From: Chitinispirillum alkaliphilum
Lineage (GTDB): Bacteria; Fibrobacterota; Chitinivibrionia; Chitinivibrionales; Chitinispirillaceae
NCBI GenBank assembly: GCA_001045525.1
Contig: LDWW01000017.1
Location: 24,990-88,989, forward strand
Direction of reading: 5' to 3'
DNA length: 64,000 bases
Shown here piece after piece: positions 1-8,518 of the stretch. Numbering within the stretch: the first letter of the stretch is position 1; every line of letters starts with the position of its first letter. The position numbers and the translations under genes are program-made. The notes beneath the pieces were generated by a model. That model was not told the DNA's origin. It did not search any database and worked only from the letters and a program-made list of their open reading frames with translations.

Positions 1-486
1 ACCAAAAAGCACTGCTCAGAAAAAATGCTCAGAGAAATAAGTGATTCGGGACACGAAATAGGAAGTCACTCACTAACTCACGCTAATCTGCCCTGGTTGA
101 ATGATAAAGCTCTCTGCCATGAACTTCGCATATCCAAAAACATTTTAGAGAACATAACAGGTAAGGAAGTCAAAAGTATTTCATTCCCGTTTGGAAGCTG
201 GAATGAAAGAGTATGGGAAGCGGCAAAACAAAACGGGTATAAATTCGGGACAATATACAGAAGACACAAATACGCCAGAGCAGACCTTCTGCCGGTTTTT
301 GGAGTTTATCGCTTTGATTCTCCGGATGAAATTTATCAAAAAGCTTTTCCTGAGAACCGTTTTCCAATTCCCAGAATATCTGCAAAAATCATGTCCCACT
401 TTTCAAAAGGTTCTCCCCTTTGGAAATTCAGAGAAAACTACACTGAACTAAAGTGTGAGAGATCAGGTTTTAGAAAAACTGTTTAG
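1..486 (+). CDS. Polysaccharide deacetylase (NodB-like), 5'-truncated by window edge
   Basis: The open frame runs in from the window edge, so the true start lies outside; the first in-frame ATG is at 25 but codons before it also fit. The motif HEIGSHSLTHANL matches the second conserved motif (H-S/T-xxx-H metal ligands) of carbohydrate esterase 4 / NodB-type deacetylases, and SISFPFGSWNE matches the following F-P-x-G motif. The metal-binding first motif (TFDD-like) would be upstream and is not visible. Such enzymes remove N- or O-acetyl groups from polysaccharides in the envelope. Next is purC, about 190 bp downstream on the same strand; no terminator is obvious between them. Family assignment is firm, substrate unknown. 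Confidence 0.8.
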   Translation, partial: TKKHCSEKMLREISDSGHEIGSHSLTHANLPWLNDKALCHELRISKNILENITGKEVKSISFPFGSWNERVWEAAKQNGYKFGTIYRRHKYARADLLPVFGVYRFDSPDEIYQKAFPENRFPIPRISAKIMSHFSKGSPLWKFRENYTELKCERSGFRKTV

Positions 487-676
487 TTGAATCCTGTTAT
501 GTTGGTGCTTTTTTGAAGTTTTCATGGTCACGACACACACTTACCACACTACAACCGGAGCAGATATTACATATTGAGCTCTACTTATTTTAAAAAGAGA
601 AAGTAAATATCAGTAACTCTCATCGTTAAAAAACAATTATTTTTAGGTAAATAATTAAAATTGGAGTAAAAAGAGC

Positions 677-1652
677 GTGGTTAACAAATCTCTGGTAAAA
701 AGGAATCTCAAAAAACTGTCTCAATGACACATCCTTTCTCAAACTCTCAGGCTACAGAAAAGGAAAAGTACGTGACTTTTTCGACATCGGGGACAAACTT
801 GTTCTTATTACCACAGATCGGCAAAGTGCTTTTGACCGGCTGCTGACATCTGTTCCGTTTAAAGGACAGGTACTTAATCAAATAAGTGCATTCTGGTTTG
901 AAAAAACCAGACATATCGCAGAAAATCATATCATTTCAATACCCGATCCAAATGTCACAATCGCCAAAAAGTGTAAAGTTTTTCCAATCGAATTTACTGT
1001 TCGTGGCTATCTCACCGGCTCTACATCTACCAGTATATGGACACTGTATCAAAGTGGAATACGTGAAATATGTGGAAATAAACTGCCCCAGGACATGGTA
1101 AAAAATCAAAAGCTTGAAAAACCGATTCTTACCCCTACCACGAAATCTGATATTCACGATGAGCCGATCTCTGCGACTGAAATTGTTAAAAGAGGCATTA
1201 TTGACCAAACAACCTGGGACAAGCTTGAAAAAATAGCGTTACAGCTTTTCAGTTTCGGATCTGACTTCGCATCGAATAGAGGTTTGATTCTGGTTGATAC
1301 AAAATATGAGCTTGGAGTAAATGAGAATGGCGATATAATTATCGTTGATGAATTACACACACCCGATTCATCGAGGTACTGGATTAAAGATTCTTATGAA
1401 ACACGTTTGGCACAGAATCTCGAACCGGAAAATATCGACAAAGAATTTCTTCGCCTATGGTACAAAAACCACTGTGATCCATACAATGATGAAATTCTCC
1501 CTGAAGCAACAGAAGAACTCATCACTGAACTATCCGTTCGCTATATCAAACTTTACGAAATGATAACAGGGTCAACCTTTGATGCTCAGACAGATATACC
1601 AATAACGGACCGAATAAAAACCAACCTTTCTCAAGCTGGCGTTTTGAAATAA
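677..1652 (+). CDS. purC: Phosphoribosylaminoimidazole-succinocarboxamide synthase, with apparent frameshift near the N-terminus
   Basis: SAICAR synthase joins aspartate to CAIR in purine biosynthesis. Residues read from about 723 onward (GYRKGKVRDFFD, then TTDRQSAFDR and VRGYLTGS) are diagnostic of the family's ATP-binding N-terminal half, and the C-terminal half is uninterrupted to the TAA at 1650-1652. That frame has no start codon before KVRD: it closes at a TAA at 696. A GTG at 677, preceded by GGAG at 663-666, opens another frame encoding a family-like N-terminus (VNKSLVKRNLKKLSQ) that hits TGA at 725-727. Skipping one base around 722-725 joins the two into a protein of about 324 residues. 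A sequencing indel, a real mutation or recoding are all possible. The first ATG in the downstream frame (1095) would drop the active site and is not the start. Confidence 0.85.
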
Positions 1653-1716
1653 ACAGCAATTGCCAAATACACGGTTGATTTTTCCTGAAACCGGTAAGCT
1701 GATTTCAAGCAGATTC

Positions 1717-1743
1717 AAAAAAAAATCGGGAAGTGCCGATTTC
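1717..1743 (-). terminator. Intrinsic terminator of the beta-helix gene
   Basis: Read on the minus strand, AAATCGG and CCGATTT form a 7-bp stem around a 6-base loop, followed by a run of T (the A-run at 1717-1725 on plus). It lies about 60 bp beyond the stop codon of the minus-strand gene ending at 1801, where the end of the long polysaccharide transcript would be expected. The plus-strand purC ends nearby, but there the stem is not followed by a comparable T-run. Confidence 0.6.
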
Positions 1744-1800
1744 TCAACACTCCCCGTTTCATCCCACCGAAATACTTGATCGGCAGAAGATCTGGTGTAT

Positions 1801-3261
1801 TTAATTATTCCCCAACACAAGCCTGCTGGATAGTTGCTGATTTCCAACTCTCATTTCTACATTATAAATGCCAGGAGCAAGATTTCTATCCATTTCAAGT
1901 GTGAAATTGCCACCTTCATTATGCCTTCTGGTCATGGACTGTACCCGCTGACCCCGCATATTATAGATATTGAACCTTACAACAGGGCTGTTCTCCAGGG
2001 CATCATTGGTAAGAGTGTAGCTAATACTTGCAGCTCTTCCATGAACTCCAGTGATGCTGCGTACAGATAAGCCATCATGCCCCCTTGAAGTCCTGATACC
2101 AGCTAAAGATGTTTCATCTCCCTTATCCTCATCTCCCTTATCTCCCTCATTTCCTTTATCCCCCTCATTTCCACCCTCATCGTCAATGGGATCAACAATG
2201 GTAGCAGTCATCCGAAGTGGATGGGGATAAGTAAATGGTGTATAGTCCATATTTTCAGTACGAAAATAATCCCTGCCTTCTCTTATAATTGAAGGATGGC
2301 GGTTGTGGATATTTGCGGGCTGACCATTATGAGTGTTATCCCAGATATGAAGCTGCCTGATCTGATCGGTATAAGGATAGCTGTGTTCATTACCCCTTCC
2401 CTCATACTGAAGAAGTATTGTGTTTACAAGACTGCCATTAAACACATTACCAAAAATCACCCCATCACCACCACGAATGTTCATCCCAACCCAGCGATGG
2501 CCAATGGTGAAGTGATTGTTATAAATTTCATAACTTCTGCTGCCACGCGGCCAGTAAAACTTGTTTCCATGTGCATCAACTGCCTGAGAACTGATATGTC
2601 CGTCATTTACGGTATTGTGCCTGAACACATAGCGTGATCCGTTGTTTGAAGCTATATGCATAACCCTTGTGGGGTCAGAAATGTTTCTTTGCTCAAAATA
2701 ATTGTCCTCTACATATATAGCGTGCTCTGTACCAAGCGTAAGAGGCCTTGCCCATGCTGCATCACCATCCCCGAAAACAACAACGGCTGTCGGGAAATTA
2801 TCAATAAATCTGTTGTCGTAGATAACACCTCTTGAATTCCCGTGAATCTCAATGGCCCTATCGGTACAGCGCCTGAAAGTATTATCGTAAATCTTGAAAT
2901 CCGTGCAATTGTTGAGTCGTATCCCTCTGGATGTATTTGGCGCAAGTCCGATTACGGTGAATCCGCTGAAAACGAATTGCTCACCATTGGAACCGTTAAC
3001 GGTAAAAAGCCAGCTTGAACCTGATGATGTGCGTCGTAGAATAGTTCTGTCTCTTCCGGCACCCATAATCGTGATTCCAGCATTTACATTTATGCCACCA
3101 TTGAACACAAAATCACCCGGGGGCACCATAATTGTATCTCCAACCTGAGCACTGTTAACAGCTGCCTGAATATCGTTTCTGGTACCACTCCGGGCCTGTA
3201 TGACCCTGGCATGAGAAGAACTAAAAATTGCAAGAAAAAAAATTAATACTGCATAGCGCAT
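1801..3261 (-). CDS. Secreted right-handed parallel beta-helix protein with C-terminal sorting domain
   Basis: A signal peptide (MRYAVLIFFLAIFSSSHA) is followed by about 330 residues of parallel beta-helix repeats of the pectate-lyase-like type (DIQAAVNSAQVGDTIMVPPG opening, many N-N/D turns, DAHGNKFYWPRGSRSYEIYN). A low-complexity Asp/Glu/Gly/Lys linker built from repeated NEGDKG-like units leads to an 80-90 residue C-terminal domain ending in LAPGIYNVEMRVGNQQ and LVLGNN, which resembles type-IX-secretion sorting tails. The ATG at 3261 (TGGAG about 9 bases upstream) is chosen over a TTG 15 bases earlier. A shorter paralogue lies directly upstream. The two sit at the promoter-distal end of the polysaccharide cluster, suggesting a lyase, epimerase or binding role on the exported polymer; no catalytic residue was identified. 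Confidence 0.85.
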   Translation of the reverse strand: MRYAVLIFFLAIFSSSHARVIQARSGTRNDIQAAVNSAQVGDTIMVPPGDFVFNGGINVNAGITIMGAGRDRTILRRTSSGSSWLFTVNGSNGEQFVFSGFTVIGLAPNTSRGIRLNNCTDFKIYDNTFRRCTDRAIEIHGNSRGVIYDNRFIDNFPTAVVVFGDGDAAWARPLTLGTEHAIYVEDNYFEQRNISDPTRVMHIASNNGSRYVFRHNTVNDGHISSQAVDAHGNKFYWPRGSRSYEIYNNHFTIGHRWVGMNIRGGDGVIFGNVFNGSLVNTILLQYEGRGNEHSYPYTDQIRQLHIWDNTHNGQPANIHNRHPSIIREGRDYFRTENMDYTPFTYPHPLRMTATIVDPIDDEGGNEGDKGNEGDKGDEDKGDETSLAGIRTSRGHDGLSVRSITGVHGRAASISYTLTNDALENSPVVRFNIYNMRGQRVQSMTRRHNEGGNFTLEMDRNLAPGIYNVEMRVGNQQLSSRLVLGNN

Positions 3262-3615
3262 TCGTGAAAACTCCAATGTGAAATGTTTAAAGACCTTATC
3301 TTTTCAAATCAATATCTCAAAAAGAGTATAGGAATCCCCTTTACGCCACTATTACAAAAGCGCGCTTCTGTCAACCCGAACTCAACTTTTTGATATGAAG
3401 TGAACTTACTATTATTTAGAGGAACTGCTTCTGAACTTCTTATATAACTGCAGAACAACTGAAGAAAACCATTACTGCTTCACTTATTGCTCCGAGAATG
3501 TAAAGTATGAAGAGCTACTACTCTTTTAAACCTCCTGAAAAAAACAACCTGCAAAAATCACATTACCGATTTTGAAAAATTGTGTAAATTACATAACCCC
3601 TCCCCAAGTTGTTAT
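3262..3615 (-). promoter_or_regulatory. Intergenic region with a possible promoter for the beta-helix gene
   Basis: About 350 bp with no plausible gene. Read on minus, a perfect TTGACA (3374-3369) is followed after 17 bases by the weak -10 candidate TAGTGG (3351-3346), about 85 bases upstream of the ATG. It would allow this beta-helix gene to be expressed separately from the rest of the cluster. The -35 match is exact and the -10 is poor, so this is only a candidate. No stable terminator was seen behind the upstream paralogue. Confidence 0.35.
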
Positions 3616-4686
3616 CTATTCCACTGTAAGCGGATGTGGATATGTGAACGGCTCATAATCAGAATGTTTATTTAATTTAAAATCCCTGTTTTTTTCTATG
3701 ATATGCGGATGTCTCACATGTACCTTTACTTCCTCGTCATTGTAGTAGTTATCCCACATATAAAGTTTTCTGATCTGATCCTCACAAGGATAGGAACACT
3801 CCCCGTCACCATCCCTGCTCTCATGCATCAGATGCACAGGAGAAACAAAGCTGCCGTAAAACCTGTTATTAAATATAACTCCGTCACCACCCCTTATGTT
3901 AATTCCAGCCCAACGATGTCCTGCGTAGATTTTATTTCCATAAATTTCGTAGCTTCTGCTGCCCCTTGGCCAATAAAACTTATTCCCATGGGCATCAATA
4001 GCATGAGATGCCATATCACCATCATTTATGGTGTTGTATCTAAAAACATACTTAGAGCCATTGTTGGATGCAATATGATGTGCCATATGTATGTTTGGAA
4101 CATCACTTTGTTCAAAATAGTTGTCCTCGACAAAAACCGCATTCTCACCACCTAATCTCAAATCCCCTTCCCAGGCCTGCTCCCCGGTACCAAACACCAC
4201 AACTGCAGTTGGCCAGTTGTTGATAAAGCTGTTATTATCAATAACACCACGCCCTCCCCCTCTGACCTTAACAGCACGATTTGAACAACCTTCAAAAAGA
4301 CAATTGTCAACCCTGAAATCAACAACTCCATTATCCAGTAAAATACCGGGAGAACGAACAGAAGAATCTCCGAAAAAAGCCAGTCCGGAAATCCTTACAG
4401 ACGAAGCGGTTTTTCCATCTACCCTGAAAAACCAAAAACTATTCTCTGCATGAATCGATCTGAAAACTTTACTTTTTTCAGTTCCTTCACCTTTGATAAA
4501 GACTCTCCTTGAAATCACCACACTTTCATCAAAGACGTAATCCCCCTTGGGGATCAGAACGGTATCTCCCTCATCCGCCATGTTTACTGCCATCTGTATA
4601 TCTATGCCTCTGTTACCTGAAACTTTTATGGTTTCTGATGCAACCGATAGAACTAAAAGCAGTAAAAAAAGTACAGCCCTATTCAT
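3616..4686 (-). CDS. Secreted right-handed parallel beta-helix protein, short paralogue without sorting domain
   Basis: 356 residues. The signal peptide (MNRAVLFLLLLVLSVASE) is followed by beta-helix repeats closely related to the neighbouring gene; both share DAHGNKFYWPRGSRSYEIY, GHRWxGxNIRGGDGVIF and a DIQxAVN opening. It stops at FTYPHPL, exactly where the paralogue enters its acidic linker, so it lacks the C-terminal sorting tail. The start is the ATG at 4686, set by an AGGAGG a few bases upstream; the longer frame would overlap the flippase gene. The pair most likely arose by tandem duplication. One copy appears marked for surface attachment or type-IX-like export, the other only for Sec export. 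Enzymatic activity cannot be read from the sequence. Confidence 0.85.
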   Translation of the reverse strand: MNRAVLFLLLLVLSVASETIKVSGNRGIDIQMAVNMADEGDTVLIPKGDYVFDESVVISRRVFIKGEGTEKSKVFRSIHAENSFWFFRVDGKTASSVRISGLAFFGDSSVRSPGILLDNGVVDFRVDNCLFEGCSNRAVKVRGGGRGVIDNNSFINNWPTAVVVFGTGEQAWEGDLRLGGENAVFVEDNYFEQSDVPNIHMAHHIASNNGSKYVFRYNTINDGDMASHAIDAHGNKFYWPRGSRSYEIYGNKIYAGHRWAGINIRGGDGVIFNNRFYGSFVSPVHLMHESRDGDGECSYPCEDQIRKLYMWDNYYNDEEVKVHVRHPHIIEKNRDFKLNKHSDYEPFTYPHPLTVE

Positions 4687-4708
4687 AACACCTTCCTCCT
4701 GTCTAAGC

Positions 4709-6295
4709 TTAAAGATCAACCGTCTTAATCTTTTTGCTTCTTAAAGGTAAATTATCTGCAACAAGCTTTACAAAATTACTGACGGGTGAAAAACTTCTAA
4801 ATAACAGGACAATAAAAGACAAATATAAGAGGAGAAAAACCGAAGTTGACATAAAAAGGCGAGCAAATACGTTTACATGATCCATGTTTTTTGATAGTAT
4901 AAAAGAACCAACCCCAGCTAGAACTGAAGCAAGATAATATCGCCAGATACTGTTCCATATTTTTTTCAGGCTCAGCTTTATGGGTTTTCCCGCATACCAC
5001 AGCGCAGGAAAAGTAAGCACATATAAACTCAACGTATAACCCGCAGCTACCCCAACGGCCCCAAACCGTAACCCACCAAGGAAAAATAGCACTGTACAGA
5101 ACGAACCGAAAATTCCCCACCTGAACCACCTATCGGCTCTGCCCAAAGAAACATGTAACCAGCCCTGAGCGGCATAAATAATCTGCATCCCGGCTCCCAA
5201 ACCAAACACCGCAAAAATATCTGCCGCTCCCATCCATGACTCGCCAAGCATAATCAATATCAGCATATCCCCCACAGAAGCGATATAAGCACTCATAGGC
5301 ATTCCAATAAAAGCGAGCAAAGCAAGCGCTTTAAGGAAATATCTTTTGTATTGCTGAGGATCATTACGCAGTTTTGTCAAGGTAGTGACAGCAACACTCT
5401 GCAGGGGAATGGAGAACTGATTTACCGGCAGTACAAACAGATGAAAAGCTTTGTGGTAAAAACCAAGTACCACAGGCCCAACAGCCCACCCGACCAAAAC
5501 TTTATCAAGATTTCTTGAGAAATAGTTTATCAGATAAAAGCCTGTAGTATTGGCGCCAAAACGGATTAACGAGCGCACACCTGAATTTCTGCGCGGTAAT
5601 CCGGGTCTCCAGGCACAGAAAAGCCACATCCCCACAGCTTTAAATAATGCCAAAACAAGCGGGCGGGCTACAAGTGCCCATATACCAAATCTCCCAAGAG
5701 CCATCGAGATTGCAACAGTTATGCTAAGGACTGAAGCCCCAATTTCTACAACAGCGATATTGGAGAATTTCATATTTCTTCTCAGCAATGCCAAGTGCTG
5801 GATAGATATGCCTGCAAATACAAAACTTACAGAAGAGATAATTGTGATTGGTAGTAATCTTGGCTCCCCATAAAACCAGGCCACAAAAGGAGAGATCACA
5901 ATAGCAGAAATAAAAATCAAAACACCAAAAAGAAGATTGAGCCAGAAGAGGGTGCTTACCTGAGCATGGTTTATTTTTTCACTTTGAACCGTAGCATCAG
6001 ATAAGCCCATGTCCTTGAAAATTACAAAAAAACCGGTTAAGGCCAGAACCATTGCAAGCAGACCAAAATCCTGAGGGGAAAGCAGTCTTGCCAGAACAAC
6101 AGTACCAACCATATGCACAAGAAAGTCGATACCCCTGGCAACGATAGTTATAAATCCCCCTTTTACCGCCCTGCTCTTAAGGTCACCTTTTAGGTGTGAG
6201 GTCTCAAAGAATTCATTCCGGTCTTTACACAACAGAGCAGAGTCGCCCCCACTTTCCTTACAGTTAATTTCACTGCTGTTTGAGTTTCGATACAA
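4709..6295 (-). CDS. Wzx-type polysaccharide flippase (MOP superfamily, WzxC/RfbX-like)
   Basis: A hydrophobic protein of about 528 residues with roughly 12-14 predicted membrane segments. The opening KGGFITIVARGIDFLVHMVG and VLARLLSPQDFGLLAMV are typical of lipopolysaccharide biosynthesis/polysaccharide transporters that flip undecaprenyl-linked repeat units across the inner membrane. A Ser/Glu-rich cytoplasmic extension of about 40 residues precedes the conserved core. No ATG precedes the first membrane segment: the frame opens with TTG at 6295, overlapping the upstream gene by 26 bp, and another TTG lies about 21 codons further in, so the exact start is uncertain. The Wzx assignment fits the adjoining Wzy/WaaL-like gene and glycosyltransferases. 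Confidence 0.88.
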   Translation of the reverse strand: MYRNSNSSEINCKESGGDSALLCKDRNEFFETSHLKGDLKSRAVKGGFITIVARGIDFLVHMVGTVVLARLLSPQDFGLLAMVLALTGFFVIFKDMGLSDATVQSEKINHAQVSTLFWLNLLFGVLIFISAIVISPFVAWFYGEPRLLPITIISSVSFVFAGISIQHLALLRRNMKFSNIAVVEIGASVLSITVAISMALGRFGIWALVARPLVLALFKAVGMWLFCAWRPGLPRRNSGVRSLIRFGANTTGFYLINYFSRNLDKVLVGWAVGPVVLGFYHKAFHLFVLPVNQFSIPLQSVAVTTLTKLRNDPQQYKRYFLKALALLAFIGMPMSAYIASVGDMLILIMLGESWMGAADIFAVFGLGAGMQIIYAAQGWLHVSLGRADRWFRWGIFGSFCTVLFFLGGLRFGAVGVAAGYTLSLYVLTFPALWYAGKPIKLSLKKIWNSIWRYYLASVLAGVGSFILSKNMDHVNVFARLFMSTSVFLLLYLSFIVLLFRSFSPVSNFVKLVADNLPLRSKKIKTVDL

Positions 6296-7436
6296 GATGC
6301 ACCAGTCCCTTATACATAGTTGCCTGCCCCCAGTGGAGCATAGGAGTCTTCGCCTTTAATCCGGGAAGCTGACGGTAATAGAAATACCCTTCCTTGTCCT
6401 GCATGTTATTTATTGTCCACATTGCAACTTTCACTCCCAGCGACAACGCCTCACTGTCCTGATCTGAAAAGTATGCCAACGTGTCAATAGCCTGCGAAGC
6501 ACACTGAATGTCAACGGGGAAGACCCTGTTATGATAATACTTTGGCCTGCCGCTGTTTTCAAAAAACATCCTCTTATAGTACTCCATCCCCTTTTGCAGA
6601 TGAGATCTGTAGTCCCTGTCACCGGTGGAATCACTGTAGCACTTCAGACAATCAAGATTGTAACCGGTATGGAAATTGTCTATCCATCTTGTACTGACCC
6701 CCTCTCCATACCACCAGGACCCATCCGGACGCTGCCTTGAGCAACTGTACTCCATTGCCTGTTTTGCCACACTGATAAGCTCTTTTTCTCCTGTGAGTTT
6801 AGCGGTACGGGCCAGCATGGCAGCGCCAAGCATGTTGGAGTTATGAATTGAACTCTGGGTATAGGCCACATAACTCAGACATGTTCCCCTTGCTGTTTTT
6901 TCTCTGGGCAAATCAATGATCCACCCACATATACTCTTTGCAATGTCAAGGTAACGTTTATCCCTGAACAACTCATAGGCATCAAGATAGGTTTGCCCAA
7001 TTAAACTTGACCATACAATAATCGGCTCCTGCTTGGGTAACTTTCCCGCTCTGCTTGTAAAATCAAAATGGTTTCCCCAGCTATGCTTCTGATAACCCGG
7101 AGCCTTATTCTTATCAAGCCAATCCAGACACTCAACTGCCTTCTCTTTGAACTGAGGATCTTTTGTCATCCTGTAACGTTTCAAATACCCCCATCCCATA
7201 TACCCGCGTCCCTTTGTAGAATCCTTGGGGATGACCCCCAGAACCGGCCTCAGATTCAAAGGGCTCTGACGCACAAGCTGCTGCAAGAGCCGCTCGGCAA
7301 ACACATTACCCGCCGTCAGAGGACGCAGATAAGAGGAAAGTCCATCAAAGGGCTCATACCCCCTGTAATTCTGCTTTTCAACCCACTTCTCAACCCTGTC
7401 GATACTGCTCTCCAAAATTGCCACTGTAGTATTCAC
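6270..7436 (-). CDS. Six-hairpin (alpha/alpha toroid) protein of the polysaccharide cluster
   Basis: 388 residues, soluble, no signal peptide. Repeated helical pairs with aromatic-rich motifs (GRGYMGWGYLKRY, SSLIGQTYLDAY, RWIDNFHTGYNLDCL, MLHWGQATMYKGL) point to the six-hairpin glycosidase-like fold seen in unsaturated glucuronyl hydrolases and uronate-processing proteins. Proteins with the NFHTGYNL motif are common in O-antigen and capsule loci, where their role is unproven. The GTG start at 7436 has a GGGGGT ribosome site 7 bases upstream. It overlaps the flippase by 26 bp, so the two are translationally linked. It could trim, epimerise or bind the nascent glycan; function is left open. Confidence 0.6.
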   Translation of the reverse strand: MNTTVAILESSIDRVEKWVEKQNYRGYEPFDGLSSYLRPLTAGNVFAERLLQQLVRQSPLNLRPVLGVIPKDSTKGRGYMGWGYLKRYRMTKDPQFKEKAVECLDWLDKNKAPGYQKHSWGNHFDFTSRAGKLPKQEPIIVWSSLIGQTYLDAYELFRDKRYLDIAKSICGWIIDLPREKTARGTCLSYVAYTQSSIHNSNMLGAAMLARTAKLTGEKELISVAKQAMEYSCSRQRPDGSWWYGEGVSTRWIDNFHTGYNLDCLKCYSDSTGDRDYRSHLQKGMEYYKRMFFENSGRPKYYHNRVFPVDIQCASQAIDTLAYFSDQDSEALSLGVKVAMWTINNMQDKEGYFYYRQLPGLKAKTPMLHWGQATMYKGLVHLVSKLKQQ

Positions 7437-7468
7437 TTCACTACCCCCATACTGTTTTTATGATCCCG

Positions 7469-8368
7469 TTATGCTTCATTGAAAAGCCTTTTGAACATCA
7501 TTGATTTAAGCCGTGTCATCTGCTCACTTCTATGGAAAGCCACCAACTCCCCTGGTATAGGACTCCTGACCCGCCGCACATAACCATCAAAATATCCCAT
7601 AAGGAGAAACAACCCGCCGAAAACATAAGGCCTGCGGGTCATCTGAAAACATGACCGGCATACCTGCCATAAAGGGTGCCCCCCGAGGTAGTGATCTTTC
7701 TGGCCGTGACGGTAACGGGACAAAAGGTAGCTGCTGTTACCGGTTCCCATCTTGCGGTGATGCTGGTACTCTTTTTCAGGAAATGTTCTGGTCATCCACC
7801 CGCGCATTCTTGCACTGGTCACAGCAGCCCAGTCAATACCCCCGCCCCTTATTGGCATGTAACCCCCGATCTCCTCGAAACACTCTCTCCTGAACAGCTG
7901 ACAGGCACCTGAGACGTGCGAGAGATCCACAAACCCATGGTCGTAGACTCTTTTCCCATTTTCCACAAACGGGGCTCCTGCAACCCCAAGCGAGGGAAAC
8001 TGGATAAACTTTCCCAGAATGAACTCAAAAAAATCTGGCTCGAAAGAAACATCTGCATCCACATTGCCTATGATGTCGTACTGTGCAGAGCCAAGCCTGC
8101 GGTAACCCGCATCGAAAGAGTATACCTTGGCAGCAAACTGTCTTCCCTTATGCCCTGTGGTGCGGACCAATTCTATCCACTTGTGCTTCTCGGCATACTT
8201 TCTGACGATCTGATCGGTTCGGTCAGTGGAGCCATCACTTACAATTACCCAGCGCTTAGGCCGAACCGTCTGAGCCACCATCGATTTAATCAACCCCTCA
8301 ATAAAGAGTTCCTCATTTCTTGCCGGAGTGATTATGACATAATTCAATTCACTTGATTTGCTCTTCAT
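7469..8368 (-). CDS. Glycosyltransferase family 2
   Basis: 299 residues with a GT-A fold N-terminus: YVIITPARNEELFIEGLI, WVIVSDGSTDRTDQI and DADVSFEPDF (the DxD-type nucleotide-sugar/metal site). The central GGGIDWAAVTSARMRGW resembles the acceptor-site region of inverting family 2 enzymes. The C-terminus is basic with one hydrophobic stretch (YVFGGLFLLMGYFDGYV), so peripheral or single-pass membrane attachment is likely. It probably adds one sugar to the lipid-linked repeat unit. It lies between the Wzy/WaaL-like gene and the six-hairpin gene; the sugar specificity is unknown. Confidence 0.88.
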   Translation of the reverse strand: MKSKSSELNYVIITPARNEELFIEGLIKSMVAQTVRPKRWVIVSDGSTDRTDQIVRKYAEKHKWIELVRTTGHKGRQFAAKVYSFDAGYRRLGSAQYDIIGNVDADVSFEPDFFEFILGKFIQFPSLGVAGAPFVENGKRVYDHGFVDLSHVSGACQLFRRECFEEIGGYMPIRGGGIDWAAVTSARMRGWMTRTFPEKEYQHHRKMGTGNSSYLLSRYRHGQKDHYLGGHPLWQVCRSCFQMTRRPYVFGGLFLLMGYFDGYVRRVRSPIPGELVAFHRSEQMTRLKSMMFKRLFNEA

Positions 8369-8518
8369 AGCAAACGATCCCTTCTATATGTATGAACCAA
8401 GCGCGTGCTCATTTAAAAACGTGTGACTCTGTATAGAACTCTGAAGGAAGGGAAACTGCAATAAACATGCCGCGCTCAAGGGGCAGGCTATACCTTTTTT
8501 AATAAAAACAGCACGCCC

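Noticed and set aside
719..730. Programmed +1 frameshift in purC
   Set aside because: TGA-C context is suggestive, but there is no stimulatory internal Shine-Dalgarno and the slip codon CAA re-pairs poorly; kept as a possibility in the findings, not as a call.
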